DNA of 46,237 bases. It comes from Rhodobacterales bacterium. GTDB lineage: Bacteria > Pseudomonadota > Alphaproteobacteria > Caulobacterales > Hyphomonadaceae. Below the pieces are notes generated by a model. The model was not told where the DNA came from. It searched no databases and saw only the letters and a program-made list of their open reading frames with translations. Numbering within the stretch: the first letter of the stretch is position 1; each line of letters opens with the position of its first letter. A program made the position numbers and the translations under genes. The DNA is taken from assembly GCA_014763715.1 (NCBI GenBank), contig JACXUV010000030.1:1-46237 (forward strand), read 5' to 3'. This document shows, piece by piece, positions 16,751 to 25,775 of the stretch.

Positions 16751-17604
16751 AATCCGCTACAGCACCAGGTCTTCTGACAACTGGCTGCCTTGCCGCCATG
16801 CTCGGCACGCAAGCCATTGCTCAGGAAACCTCTTCCTCCGGACACTCTGCGCAATACATAGCCGATCGAGACGCGGTCTACGAGACGTGCATGGCGCAGT
16901 ATAAAGAGACCGTCGAGCAGAAAGCAGCCCGCGAAAAGGCGTGCGAGGACAACGGCACAACGCCCTGTCTCGCCCCAGTAACCATCGGAAGCTTTGGCGT
17001 GGCGTCCAATTTATGCACCTATAATGCAGAAGCGACAGCCGCACGTATGGAGCGGGCCCGTAACCTTGCAGCTTCCACTGGCGTCAAAGGGCCGGTCCTT
17101 CCCGCTGTCAGTGGTTCACCCACGACTCTCAAACTTCCAACACCCGGCAAACCTGAGATCAAGGCCCCCACCAGCCTGCCAGATGCCATCAAGCCGAAAA
17201 CCGGTCTGACGCTGAGCGTACCGGTCAAAATCACGAACTTTCACCAAAGCTGGAACGGCGAAACACTGACACCCGAAGGGGCTTCAATGTTTGTCGTCTG
17301 CCGTGTCTTCCTGGACCCGATTTCGATCCCGCCAGTGCTCGAAACAGGAAGCACGGCACTTCCGGAGATCCCAGAGGGAGGAAGTCTCGATACGACTGTT
17401 ACGGTCAATGTCGATGCCAACATCAGTGCTGTTGGGGGCCCTGATGGAAAGAATGTCGAATGCGCGCTCATGCGCTCCAGCGATCACAGCTCTACTACTG
17501 GCAACTGGGCCTTGAATGAATCTCCGGATCTGGCGTGCGGGAAATGGACCGAAGACAAGGCCACATGCAGTCAGATCGTCAGGAGCACGGCCCCGTCGCG
17601 TTGA
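16747..17604 (+). CDS. Exported protein of unknown function, coupled to the cysteine-repeat protein
   Basis: This 285-residue protein has a signal peptide ending near QAIAQ (residue 25). An N-terminal helical part with spaced cysteines follows (VYETCMAQYKE, KACEDNG, TPCLAP, SNLCTY). Next is a proline-rich linker (residues about 112-155: KLPTPGKPEIKAPTSLPDAIK), then a beta-rich C-terminal domain beginning LTLSVPVKITNFHQSW and ending with two cysteines (LACGKW, ATCSQIV). The start overlaps the stop of the upstream gene (ATGA), so the two are probably made together and may interact outside the cytoplasm. No known family recognised. It ends convergent with the 17630 gene, 25 bases apart, with no clear terminator. 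Confidence 0.7.
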   Translation: MKSATAPGLLTTGCLAAMLGTQAIAQETSSSGHSAQYIADRDAVYETCMAQYKETVEQKAAREKACEDNGTTPCLAPVTIGSFGVASNLCTYNAEATAARMERARNLAASTGVKGPVLPAVSGSPTTLKLPTPGKPEIKAPTSLPDAIKPKTGLTLSVPVKITNFHQSWNGETLTPEGASMFVVCRVFLDPISIPPVLETGSTALPEIPEGGSLDTTVTVNVDANISAVGGPDGKNVECALMRSSDHSSTTGNWALNESPDLACGKWTEDKATCSQIVRSTAPSR

Positions 17605-17629
17605 TAGTCATCAGGCAGAATCAACGCCC

Positions 17630-18121
17630 CTAAGGACAGGTGCGTGCGTTTTCCCATTCAAGACCATCTTCCATCAGGAAACCCTGACGGATTTGCTCTA
17701 TCACGTCCGGATCGCCGAGCATTTCATCAAGACTATCCCGGATGAGGTCCATATCCCCCTCTGTGAAGGTGTCGTACCCTTTCATGTAACGTTCGATGAC
17801 GTCCTCATCAGCAGGGCGTGGCGCCCAGCAGGCATACCACTCGACACCGCAGACAAGATCACATCGATCTGTCCAGTTCGAAGCGTACGCTTGGCAACTG
17901 CAGTCGCATGCCCCCGCTGACGAGGCCTCCGCGCGCACCTCTTTCGATATGCATTGATTGCGCGCAGGTGGTGGAGCCAGGACTCCCGACAGAGATGGTG
18001 AAGAAGTCGATGTTACGAGATCCGGCATACTTCCGAAATCATCCGGATCGAGGATTGGCGGTTCTGCCACGGCTGATGCACACACAAGGGTTACCGACAA
18101 GATCCACCACTTTACGGACAT
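17630..18121 (-). CDS. Small exported protein with a CxCSC cysteine motif; function unknown
   Basis: This 163-residue protein has a signal peptide ending near ASAVA (residue 19). A proline-rich low-complexity stretch leads to a cysteine cluster of form C-x-C-S-C-x10-C-x3-C-x6-C, beginning GACDCSCQAYAS and running through to YACWA. An acidic helical tail follows (DMDLIRDSLDEMLGDPDVIEQI). The same cluster, with slightly different spacing, occurs near the C terminus of the upstream partner gene at 18112. The start overlaps the end of that gene by 10 bases. Six clustered cysteines after a signal peptide suggest disulfides or metal binding. No family assigned. Confidence 0.68.
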   Translation of the reverse strand: MSVKWWILSVTLVCASAVAEPPILDPDDFGSMPDLVTSTSSPSLSGVLAPPPARNQCISKEVRAEASSAGACDCSCQAYASNWTDRCDLVCGVEWYACWAPRPADEDVIERYMKGYDTFTEGDMDLIRDSLDEMLGDPDVIEQIRQGFLMEDGLEWENARTCP

Positions 18122-21006
18122 ATGTTACCCTCTGCTTTCTGGCTTTCAATCTGCTCACGAATTATCTCCCGCCGCGCAACCTCATTCATGGCATCTACAG
18201 ATTTCTGAACCTGCGAGACAGCGAACGCACGCATTGATGATGGGACATTCCGCGTCAGCAGATCGACATAGCAGGAAATCTCACGCTCACTCACAACATC
18301 AGACTGGCAAGTTCTCACAATCTCCGGAAACGCATCTCGGCAAATCGGGTCGCCTGTCATCAGGTCTCCGCAGGACGGCCGACAAGCTTGCAAACGCTTC
18401 TGTGCGATCTGCCGGCTTTCACCACGCTTCACGGCGCTCTCTACAGCACAGGAAGGCGCTTGCGCAGCATAGCCCTCGCATCTTGTGCGGCACACATCTG
18501 AACGGACTGGATCTGCAAGCTCATCGCAACTGCAATTACAATCAGATGCCACGCCAGGGGCTGCACCACCTGTAGAAACTTTCGGGGCGTCTCGCCGGCT
18601 CGTTGCCTTCAGCTTCGCGCGGGCATCTGCAGGCATCATGGACCAGGCCTTCGGGCCGACCATCGACAGAGGCGAAGCGTAGACGAGTGCTGTCCCTGTT
18701 TCCTCGGGCAAGGCGGCGACCTCGTCAAACACGATCGTTACTTTACCTTCGGATTCCTTGCCGCAGGTTTTCAGTTCATCTGTCGGGACAAGGTCAATAC
18801 GGCCCCGGATCCGCGTCTCAGAGACTTTCTGCAGGCTCAGCACCCCCTGCAACATCATGCCGGGATCATCCGTACGGTCGTCTGGTCCCATGGCATTGCG
18901 CGTCTTGGGAAAGACCGGCAAGGAGGAGTCGTTCCATTCGAGTTGCCCAACCAGCTTGCCCGGACGCGACAAACTACTTCCCCCCGCAAAATCGATACTC
19001 ATGTCCCGCAAACGGGAACCCGACTTTTCAAGTTGGCTATAAGCCGACTGGGCTGACATGATCTCCGGCAAGCACATCCCCGAACGCGCGGCCGAGGCAT
19101 TTGTCAGGGGATCAATACCAACCAGCGATCGCATCTCCTCTATACAGAACAAGGCTGGTAATTGTGCCTCTGCGACATCCTCTCCACCAAAGCCAATCAA
19201 ACCCACCAGATTGGCAAGCTCACCGCGAACCGGTGAGTTTGTATTGAGAGAGATACGCTCAGACGCAATTCCCGGAAAAGGAACAGCGCCCGCGAAATCC
19301 GGGCCCTGAACCAGGGTTGGACTGCACGCCTCATCGGGCGGCGCCGTATTCACGTAGGTCGATAGCGTACTGATGGCACCTGTCACAGAGATGCCAAAAC
19401 TGAGATGTACGCTTATCGGAACCGTTTCACTTGCAACCGGCGCAACATTGGCAAATGCCAGGGTCATTTCATCGCCACCAGGAACATCAGGTTCAAAAGG
19501 AACCGTCCATGTCTTCACAGCCTTATGTGCTGTTGCATCCTCGACACTGATCCCTGTTCGTTCGCCCGCAGCCGTTGCCAGCAACAGCGTATCATAAGCA
19601 ATTCCGTCATACCCATCCGCATACGCTGAAATGGAGATTGGGGGTATTCGCTCCTTCTTTCCATAAGTCGGCCCCGTATACCGAACCTTGATACAACGCG
19701 TCGCGACCTGCGGAATTTCAATGTCCGCGTCATGTACAGCCTGTTTCAGATTGACCTCAAACACCTGACACGGAGCAAAAGCGAAGATGTTCCTAACGTG
19801 GTAGTCATGAGACAAAATCTCCGGAAGCGGCTTGTCCGGGGCATATTCCGCAACCCGCCTGGACAGGCTGATCGCGTCGGATAGCGCGGTCACATATGCG
19901 CCAGCCAAACCACGTTCACTAACGAAGGCAGAATAACCTTTTCGTTCACTCAATGAGTCTGGTGCACTTTTTATCCCTTCATCCAGCCATTCGATCCACT
20001 CCAGATTCTCTGGCACCTTTCCTGATGCATCCGGCATCGGCCATGGGCGGGTAAAGATGTGCACGAATGCATCGGCATCCCTGTGGGCGAGAATGCTGTT
20101 GAATATGCCAATGAACGCCGACGTAGTTTCATATTTGCTATCATCGGAAATCCCTCCCCACGGAGAGCTCCAGCTTTGCCCATGCGCGAGAAAGTAAATC
20201 GGCGTTGGCCCTGAAGCACTTCCATCCCCAGGCCCCGTAAAGGCAGCAGCATAGTGATACAGATCCAGACGCTCAGTGCCCGGCTCTGCTATCGGATCCG
20301 TCAAAGCTTCCGCAGCATAAAGGGCCAGCGACAGAACGGCACTTCTGAAAATGATGTTTCCTACAGCATCCGGTTTCCCAGTCGGATCATCTATACTCTG
20401 TGGTATAGGCAGGACCTTCGAAACCAGCCGTAACATGCCATGTTCCGCAACCGCATATGCCGTCAGTGTATACGGATCACGCCATATAAAAGTCTGCTCA
20501 TCCGGCCCTTCTACCCGTCTGGTAAAGGATCGAACCCAGTTCACATCCGCCCGGGGAATATTGGACTTGGTCTCCCACACATCAGGCGGGGTGAATTGCC
20601 CAAAGTCTGCGGGGAAGTACTGCGCGGCTGTAGCTTCAGGCCCGGACTTGCTGATTGGCTGTATGGGAATGGGAGTGAACCCCTTCTGGAGGGCTGAAAA
20701 GATGTGGGCATCGCGCAGCCGTTGAGCCGCATCGTTCACAGCGTCTTCAAAGGCGGCCCATGCCGCCTCATCTGCGGGATCATAGTCCACCGGCTCGAAG
20801 GCCTTCTCCGGCAAGCCCGTTTTAAATGCCAGGCCCGGCGTCAGCCCGGGTTCTCGCTGCACCTTGAAGGTTTGTGGCGCTCGGGAGCCCTGTTCCTGGG
20901 CAACCGCTCCCAGGACAAGCTGGACCCCACACACAAGCAATATCGCCGCAATCGTACGGCCAAGTCGCACAATAACGGACGGAAAGGACGCGTCTCCGGG
21001 ATGCAT
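18112..21006 (-). CDS. Large exported protein with a C-terminal CxCSC motif; function unknown
   Basis: The protein is about 964 residues. A basic start (HPGDASFPSVIVRLGR) and a hydrophobic stretch ending GAVAQEQ act as a signal peptide. The first half is alpha-beta, with YHYAAAFTGPGD, IYFLAHGQSWSSPWGG and FNSILAHRDADAFVHIF; the middle is beta-rich. Near residue 815 is DCNCSCDEL, opening a C-x-C-S-C-x11-C-x3-C-x9-C cluster shared with the downstream gene. More cysteines follow (LQACRPSCGD, PICRDAF, RTCQSD) and the tail is a charged helix. ATG 21006 is preceded by GGAG seven bases upstream; GTG 21036 adds ten residues and is less likely. I cannot assign a family. Confidence 0.72.
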   Translation of the reverse strand: MHPGDASFPSVIVRLGRTIAAILLVCGVQLVLGAVAQEQGSRAPQTFKVQREPGLTPGLAFKTGLPEKAFEPVDYDPADEAAWAAFEDAVNDAAQRLRDAHIFSALQKGFTPIPIQPISKSGPEATAAQYFPADFGQFTPPDVWETKSNIPRADVNWVRSFTRRVEGPDEQTFIWRDPYTLTAYAVAEHGMLRLVSKVLPIPQSIDDPTGKPDAVGNIIFRSAVLSLALYAAEALTDPIAEPGTERLDLYHYAAAFTGPGDGSASGPTPIYFLAHGQSWSSPWGGISDDSKYETTSAFIGIFNSILAHRDADAFVHIFTRPWPMPDASGKVPENLEWIEWLDEGIKSAPDSLSERKGYSAFVSERGLAGAYVTALSDAISLSRRVAEYAPDKPLPEILSHDYHVRNIFAFAPCQVFEVNLKQAVHDADIEIPQVATRCIKVRYTGPTYGKKERIPPISISAYADGYDGIAYDTLLLATAAGERTGISVEDATAHKAVKTWTVPFEPDVPGGDEMTLAFANVAPVASETVPISVHLSFGISVTGAISTLSTYVNTAPPDEACSPTLVQGPDFAGAVPFPGIASERISLNTNSPVRGELANLVGLIGFGGEDVAEAQLPALFCIEEMRSLVGIDPLTNASAARSGMCLPEIMSAQSAYSQLEKSGSRLRDMSIDFAGGSSLSRPGKLVGQLEWNDSSLPVFPKTRNAMGPDDRTDDPGMMLQGVLSLQKVSETRIRGRIDLVPTDELKTCGKESEGKVTIVFDEVAALPEETGTALVYASPLSMVGPKAWSMMPADARAKLKATSRRDAPKVSTGGAAPGVASDCNCSCDELADPVRSDVCRTRCEGYAAQAPSCAVESAVKRGESRQIAQKRLQACRPSCGDLMTGDPICRDAFPEIVRTCQSDVVSEREISCYVDLLTRNVPSSMRAFAVSQVQKSVDAMNEVARREIIREQIESQKAEGNICP

Positions 21007-21235
21007 TCGTTCACTCCATGCCTCCCTGAGACTCACGCACTCAATCCATGGAAACCGCCAGTTTTTTCACAGCTCGGATCAATCGGCCGGAAAAGGATAT
21101 CAGGCGACACTGCGTAAAGCAGAACGCCTGAAACCTTTATATGTCGGCACATCTCCCACCCAGCGGGATCAGGTACGACCCTATCGATTTCGCCAGTACC
21201 GCGCTTCACCCGTTCAGGTGAGAAAGCAAAGGAAC

Positions 21236-21868
21236 TCAGGTAAGCCCCAGGCGGGCAGCCAGAAGCGCGGCTTCCGCGCGTGTCGAGATTCCAAGCTTGG
21301 CATATACCGACTTGATATGGCTCGCGATCGTATTCTCGCTCAACCCGAGAGCCCTCGCTGCCTCGGAATTACGTAAGCCACGGCCGATCAGCCCAAGAAC
21401 GTCCCGCTCCCTGGGTGTGAGGTCGCTTCCTTCGTTCTCTGCAATGGCCGTCCTCCGGAAGTGTTCCATAATCCGGCGAGCAATGGCGGGGGAGAGCGCC
21501 GGCGCCCCCTGCTCAATCAGTGTCAGCTGGCGGACAAAAGCCTCCTGCGGAGAGTCTTTGAGAAGATAGCCATGCGCTCCTTTGGCAAGGGCTGTAACCA
21601 CCGACGCATCATCCCCCATGACGGTAGCGACAACGATCGTGGTTTCCGGCCGTCCTGAGGACAAGGCTGCAATGATATTCGTGCCATTCCCGTCTGGCAG
21701 ACCAAGGTCAACAATCGCAAGATCAAAAGCGTTACGGGCGATGATCGCCGCCGCCTCGCGGATGGTCGACGCCTCCTGTATGTCGCTGTCCGGGAAAGCC
21801 ATATGCGCCGTTTCCCGAAGCCACAATCTCGTTTCCGCAATATCCTCAATGATCAGGATCGTTTTCAC
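21236..21868 (-). CDS. LuxR/NarL-family response regulator
   Basis: This 210-residue two-component regulator has an N-terminal receiver domain starting ILIIEDIAETRLWL, with the phosphoacceptor aspartate in LAIVDLGLPDGNG and the switch lysine in GYLLKDSPQEA. The C-terminal helix-turn-helix of LuxR type starts LTPRERDVLGLIGRGLRNSE and continues GLSENTIASHIKSVYAKLGI. Such regulators bind DNA as dimers after phosphorylation. Its start overlaps the stop of the histidine kinase gene (ATGA), which fixes the partner. The target genes are unknown; the nearest candidates are the exported protein genes just downstream, which share the strand, and the envelope genes around. Confidence 0.92.
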   Translation of the reverse strand: MKTILIIEDIAETRLWLRETAHMAFPDSDIQEASTIREAAAIIARNAFDLAIVDLGLPDGNGTNIIAALSSGRPETTIVVATVMGDDASVVTALAKGAHGYLLKDSPQEAFVRQLTLIEQGAPALSPAIARRIMEHFRRTAIAENEGSDLTPRERDVLGLIGRGLRNSEAARALGLSENTIASHIKSVYAKLGISTRAEAALLAARLGLT

Positions 21869-23769
21869 TTCCTGCCTCCCTGCAGCGGAAATGACGCGAC
21901 AAGCTGTGGCCCGGACTTGCTTTGCTGAAGGTTGAAGTTGCCACCGACACTTTCCACACGCGCCCTCATATTTCTTAGCCCCTGCCCGCGTCCCACCTCC
22001 TGTATATCGAACCCTTTGCCATTGTCTTCGATCTCAACAAGTATGTGATCCCGCAACGCATCGACATTCACTCTAAAGCAAGAGGCCTCAGCGTGTTTGA
22101 TCGTATTGCTGGCAGCTTCCCGAATAACCGAGCGCAGGGCATGAACACAGGCAGGCGACAGCCCCAGGCCAGCTTCCGCCTGCAGGGTCCACATCAAAGT
22201 GACCCCGTGAGGATCCAGACGGTCCGCGGTTTCCGCCCGAAGGTCTGCCAGCATTTCGTCCAGTGACAATTCTGACTGGTGCGCATGATTGATAACATCC
22301 CTGAGATCCGCCAACGTATCGCGGATCATCGCGTCTTTTTTCTCTGATGCATCCGAATGCAAAGCCCTCATCAGCTGAGCACCAATATTGTCGTGCAGAT
22401 CCCGTGCAATCCTTATGCGCTCTTCCGAGACACCCCGGTCATAAGCAGACCGGCTATCACGCGCCTGCTGTGACAGATGAACCAAATGACGTACAGAGAC
22501 GACATCCTGCGTACCAAATAGAGAGCGGCCTTGGTTATTGTACTTCAGTCTGTATGCGGGAGAGTCCACAGCAGCCGGAACCCACAAGACAAGCCCCTCC
22601 TCCCCGATCGACGGCTCCTCCCCAGCCCGGGTGGTCTCCTCCATCTCCAAAGGCCGGAAATGCGCCTGCAAAAGATCCACCCACGCACGCGAACGCTCAA
22701 GGCGATTTGGCTTGAATGAGACATCCAGAACTTGCTGGAACAAGGCCTCATCACCGCTAGGCTTGCCCGATGTAATGCGACGCCAGAGCCGTTCACGCAA
22801 AGGCAGATAGGCAAAACCAACGAGCAGTAACGAGATGCCCAGAGCCTGCGATTGCCCAAGGGACAATATCGCGATCATGAACAGGTCGAGCACGATAAGC
22901 AAAAGAACCGCAAGCGCGTAAAATACCAACCGGTATGCCCACGCCCCCAGATCGAACAGCCTGTACCGCATCAATCCGACGGCCAACCCCACATAAATTA
23001 TGAGGAAGAATGTAAAGGCGTAGTTTTCACGGATTAGGGGTGACGCGCCGAATGTAATTGGCAATGCGACTGTGGATATAAATGCCCCCGCTCCAATCAG
23101 AGTTGAAGCCCCCAGCCATCGGGCTATCGCCGCCTGCCTCGGGTCATCTGCTGAAGCACGCATTTGCCAGGCGACCGCGATCACGATCACCAGCATCTCG
23201 ACAGTCGTTATTCTCTGGACTTCCGCGAAATCCCGCCAGGGACCAAACGTCCGCAGCAATGTCCACACACCGAATACGGCAACTGTCGCAGGCACCAGAA
23301 TTCGCCAGTACGCCAGTCTCGCAGGATAGATCAGGAAAAGACAGATCATGATGATACCAAAGGCAGACGCCCCGAGCATGTTCACGATCCAGAACCAGGA
23401 CACCGTTGTATCTGGCAATGGCAAGGCTAGTGAAGGTGCAAAGGATGAAAAGCAGAACAGCAGTGTGGCCCATCCACTAACCGCAAACAGGGTCGCGGCA
23501 GGGTCGGAAGGCTTCAGCGCCCAGACCCAGACCGAGACCAGGTACGCCAGCAAGCCGGTAACAAGCGAACTCCATATGGCGGGGTCTGTGGCTGCGAGGC
23601 TTCTCCACGCCGCCATATTCCAAGTCCAACCAGATGCGGGCTGCAAGGCGACCAGCGCCATTGCAAGGAACAGGACGCCGCCAAGTACGGACAAGGCAAC
23701 AAGCCGGGTCAGCGGGGCGCTGGACGCATACCGTGTACCGCCAGCACCCAGCAATTTCACATTTTCCAT
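21865..23769 (-). CDS. Membrane sensor histidine kinase, HisKA_3 type with ComP-like sensor
   Basis: This sensor is about 634 residues. The N-terminal half is a polytopic membrane region with roughly eight or nine hydrophobic helices, including VGLMRYRLFDLGAWAYRLVF, a segment typical of Bacillus ComP-like 7TM sensors. A cytoplasmic linker leads to the dimerisation/phosphoacceptor helix RIRIARDLHDNIGAQLMRAL (histidine in DLHDN), then the ATPase domain with REAASNTIKHAEAS (N box), EIEDNGKGFD (G1) and GRGQGLRNMRARVE (G2). ATG 23769 has AGGGG nearby; the GTG at 23799 would add ten residues. It is coupled to the LuxR-type regulator downstream. The signal cannot be read from sequence, but a membrane-embedded sensor suggests a lipid or hydrophobic cue. 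Confidence 0.9.
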   Translation of the reverse strand: MENVKLLGAGGTRYASSAPLTRLVALSVLGGVLFLAMALVALQPASGWTWNMAAWRSLAATDPAIWSSLVTGLLAYLVSVWVWALKPSDPAATLFAVSGWATLLFCFSSFAPSLALPLPDTTVSWFWIVNMLGASAFGIIMICLFLIYPARLAYWRILVPATVAVFGVWTLLRTFGPWRDFAEVQRITTVEMLVIVIAVAWQMRASADDPRQAAIARWLGASTLIGAGAFISTVALPITFGASPLIRENYAFTFFLIIYVGLAVGLMRYRLFDLGAWAYRLVFYALAVLLLIVLDLFMIAILSLGQSQALGISLLLVGFAYLPLRERLWRRITSGKPSGDEALFQQVLDVSFKPNRLERSRAWVDLLQAHFRPLEMEETTRAGEEPSIGEEGLVLWVPAAVDSPAYRLKYNNQGRSLFGTQDVVSVRHLVHLSQQARDSRSAYDRGVSEERIRIARDLHDNIGAQLMRALHSDASEKKDAMIRDTLADLRDVINHAHQSELSLDEMLADLRAETADRLDPHGVTLMWTLQAEAGLGLSPACVHALRSVIREAASNTIKHAEASCFRVNVDALRDHILVEIEDNGKGFDIQEVGRGQGLRNMRARVESVGGNFNLQQSKSGPQLVASFPLQGGRK

Positions 23770-23871
23770 TCTACCCCTGACTCCACCAGCTCCGGTCACT
23801 TTCTATCGGACCCTATCGTCAAAGCCAGCCGGGGAGGAACCTCCATTTCAGCACCAGACTGGCCAGGATGG

Positions 23872-25164
23872 TCACTGGCAGACGGTAGCACTCGTGTTGC
23901 TGCCCTTCATCGTGCAGTGGGCCCAGCGGTATTTCTGCTTCGTCTCAGCCGAGATCTGCGAAGCGCTTTTCATCGGTGGGGCCGAGAAAGACGGGCTGCT
24001 CGACGTATAGGTTGGCGCGTTAGAGCCATAGAGCTGATTCCAGCGGGCGTTGGCCATGCCAGGTTCATTGGTACCCGTGCCGAAGGTGCCCTCCAGACCG
24101 GTACCGCGGGCAGCCATCTCTGCGTCCGCCGCAGCGCGCACCGGGCCAGACTGGAACCAGAGGGCTGTAGCATAGAGATCGTTGGTGGCGACCTCGCCCA
24201 TGCGCCCGGCAGACTTGGCGGCGAGGATGGCTTTCTGCACGAGGTCTCTGGAGCCGGTAGAGTTGATCGCGGCGCTGACCGCATCACCGTAGCGGCCTTC
24301 GGACAGCGGCGTGTCGACCATGGCGTTGAGCGCGGCCATCCTCGCATTGTACTCAGCCATTTCCCGGTTGTAGGTCTCCCATTCGGTGGCACGAGAGCAG
24401 GAAGCTTCATGGCCATACTCGCATGCGCGACGCAGATACATGGCGCCGAGTTCGTATTCCTCGATATTGAGGTAGACGCCTGCAACATTCCGGCAGTCCC
24501 CGCCACTCTTCTGCTCGTCACAGCGGATCATGGAATAGGTGAGGCCTTTCTGCGCATCGAAAGTCGGCGCATCCGGATTGGCGTAGACACGTGCAGCGAC
24601 GTCGCATCCCATCACATCGTGATATTTGTCACAGACACGCTCAGCGAACCATCCGGCGTTCACCTGGTTAATCATTGCGGGGTACTTGCCCTCGTTTCCA
24701 TCCCACGCCCAGTAGAGGCCCCAGAAACAGGGGTTTTTCACGCCGGCCTCACAGCCAGCTTTTGCGGCCGCCACGGCCTTGTCAAAATCATGCGCAGGCG
24801 ACTGCACGCTAAGGCGCTGGCCGATCGCCTTGTCGCAGCCATCGACATGCCCCATGCCACAGGCGCGCTCCATGTATTGGACGCCCTTCTCCACGTCCTT
24901 CGGCACATTACCGTCGCCGTTGACGTAGAAATAGCCGCTGGTCGTGCAACCGTCGGGGATACCCATGTCACAGGATTTCAGGAACCAGGTAACGGCTGTC
25001 TGTTTATCTTCCGGCACCCCGGCGCCCTGTGCGTATTCTGCACCGGTGTAGAAACAGGCTTCGGCATCTCCATTACCGCAGGCAGCTTCGGACGGCGCCT
25101 CCCCTGCGTAAGCGGTTGAAGCGATCCAGAGCGATACGGCCAGAATAACCAAGCTTCTAAACAT
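23872..25164 (-). CDS. Exported cysteine-rich Sel1-like repeat protein
   Basis: This 430-residue protein has a signal peptide ending STAYA (residue 20). Cysteine pairs recur in Sel1-like helix-turn-helix units: AACGNGDAEACFYTG, SCDMGIPDGCTTSG, ACGMGHVDGCDKA, GCEAGVKNPCFWG, RCDEQKSGGDCRNV and ACEYGHEASCSRA. The spacing of six to seven residues between paired cysteines is that of secreted Sel1-like proteins such as Helicobacter Hcp, in which the pairs form disulfides. The C-terminal 130 residues are different: a helix-rich linker, then a Ser/Thr/Pro-rich segment and a final CTMKG and VCQ pair. GGGG before the ATG supports the start. Likely a periplasmic scaffold; partner unknown. Confidence 0.82.
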   Translation of the reverse strand: MFRSLVILAVSLWIASTAYAGEAPSEAACGNGDAEACFYTGAEYAQGAGVPEDKQTAVTWFLKSCDMGIPDGCTTSGYFYVNGDGNVPKDVEKGVQYMERACGMGHVDGCDKAIGQRLSVQSPAHDFDKAVAAAKAGCEAGVKNPCFWGLYWAWDGNEGKYPAMINQVNAGWFAERVCDKYHDVMGCDVAARVYANPDAPTFDAQKGLTYSMIRCDEQKSGGDCRNVAGVYLNIEEYELGAMYLRRACEYGHEASCSRATEWETYNREMAEYNARMAALNAMVDTPLSEGRYGDAVSAAINSTGSRDLVQKAILAAKSAGRMGEVATNDLYATALWFQSGPVRAAADAEMAARGTGLEGTFGTGTNEPGMANARWNQLYGSNAPTYTSSSPSFSAPPMKSASQISAETKQKYRWAHCTMKGSNTSATVCQ

Positions 25165-25376
25165 TCCATTCCCCTTAACATGAGTATGGATGTCATGATC
25201 GCACGGATCGTCAGGATCACGCTTCCCCTGTTCGGGTGAACCGGGCTTCCCCTACCCGATATCACTGGTGTTGTGACTGTTTCCAGCTACCCCGCAATTA
25301 CTCGCAGACACTCAGCGTGGAAGCTTTACCCGCATCTGCACGGGAAGTGTTGCAGGTCCGCTATTCTGGACCCGTC

Positions 25377-25775
25377 TTATTTCAGACGCGCACGCTCTGT
25401 CGACGTGAGCACGCCATCTGAATTTTTATCCAATTTGTCGAATGCGCGAGGCGGGCTCTGATCCCACTCAGCCTGGCTGATGACCCCATTTCCGTCCGTG
25501 TCCACCTTGGCAAAAGCACGGGAGCTGAAGCGCTTCATCCGCTGGGAGACCGCAAGCTCGAATTCGGCCGCTGTAAGAGAACCCGACCTGTCTGCGTCAA
25601 GGTCCTGAAAGGCTTCAGAACGGCGCTCTAGAAACTCGGCTTTCGAGACATTGCCGTCTCCGTTAGTATCGGCCTGACCAACAAGTGTCGCGGCATCCTG
25701 AGACGTGACGCCCTGTGCACAGGCTGGCAGGGCTATAAGCGTCAGGGCTGAAGTGAAGAGGTATGCGAGTTTCAT
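25377..25775 (-). CDS. Exported EF-hand calcium-binding protein
   Basis: This 132-residue protein has a signal with a lipobox-like LPAC at residues 16-19, so it may be lipid-anchored. Four EF-hand loops follow at near-regular spacing: DTNGDGNVSKAE, DADRSGSLTAAE, DTDGNGVISQAE and DKNSDGVLTSTE. All four have acidic residues at loop positions 1 and 12, so all could bind calcium. AAGGA lies upstream of the ATG. The start overlaps the stop of the sterol-desaturase-family gene by one base (TGATG), suggesting coupled translation and a calcium-related link to the membrane, which is an inference. Similar calmodulin-like proteins are frequent in alphaproteobacteria and few have known roles. Confidence 0.87.
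   Translation of the reverse strand: MKLAYLFTSALTLIALPACAQGVTSQDAATLVGQADTNGDGNVSKAEFLERRSEAFQDLDADRSGSLTAAEFELAVSQRMKRFSSRAFAKVDTDGNGVISQAEWDQSPPRAFDKLDKNSDGVLTSTERARLK

Noticed and set aside
23917-25119. 400-codon open frame on the plus strand
   Set aside because: It lies wholly antisense to the Sel1-like gene, which has a signal peptide, regular cysteine repeats and a ribosome site. High GC makes such long antisense frames common; no ribosome site or known motif is visible.
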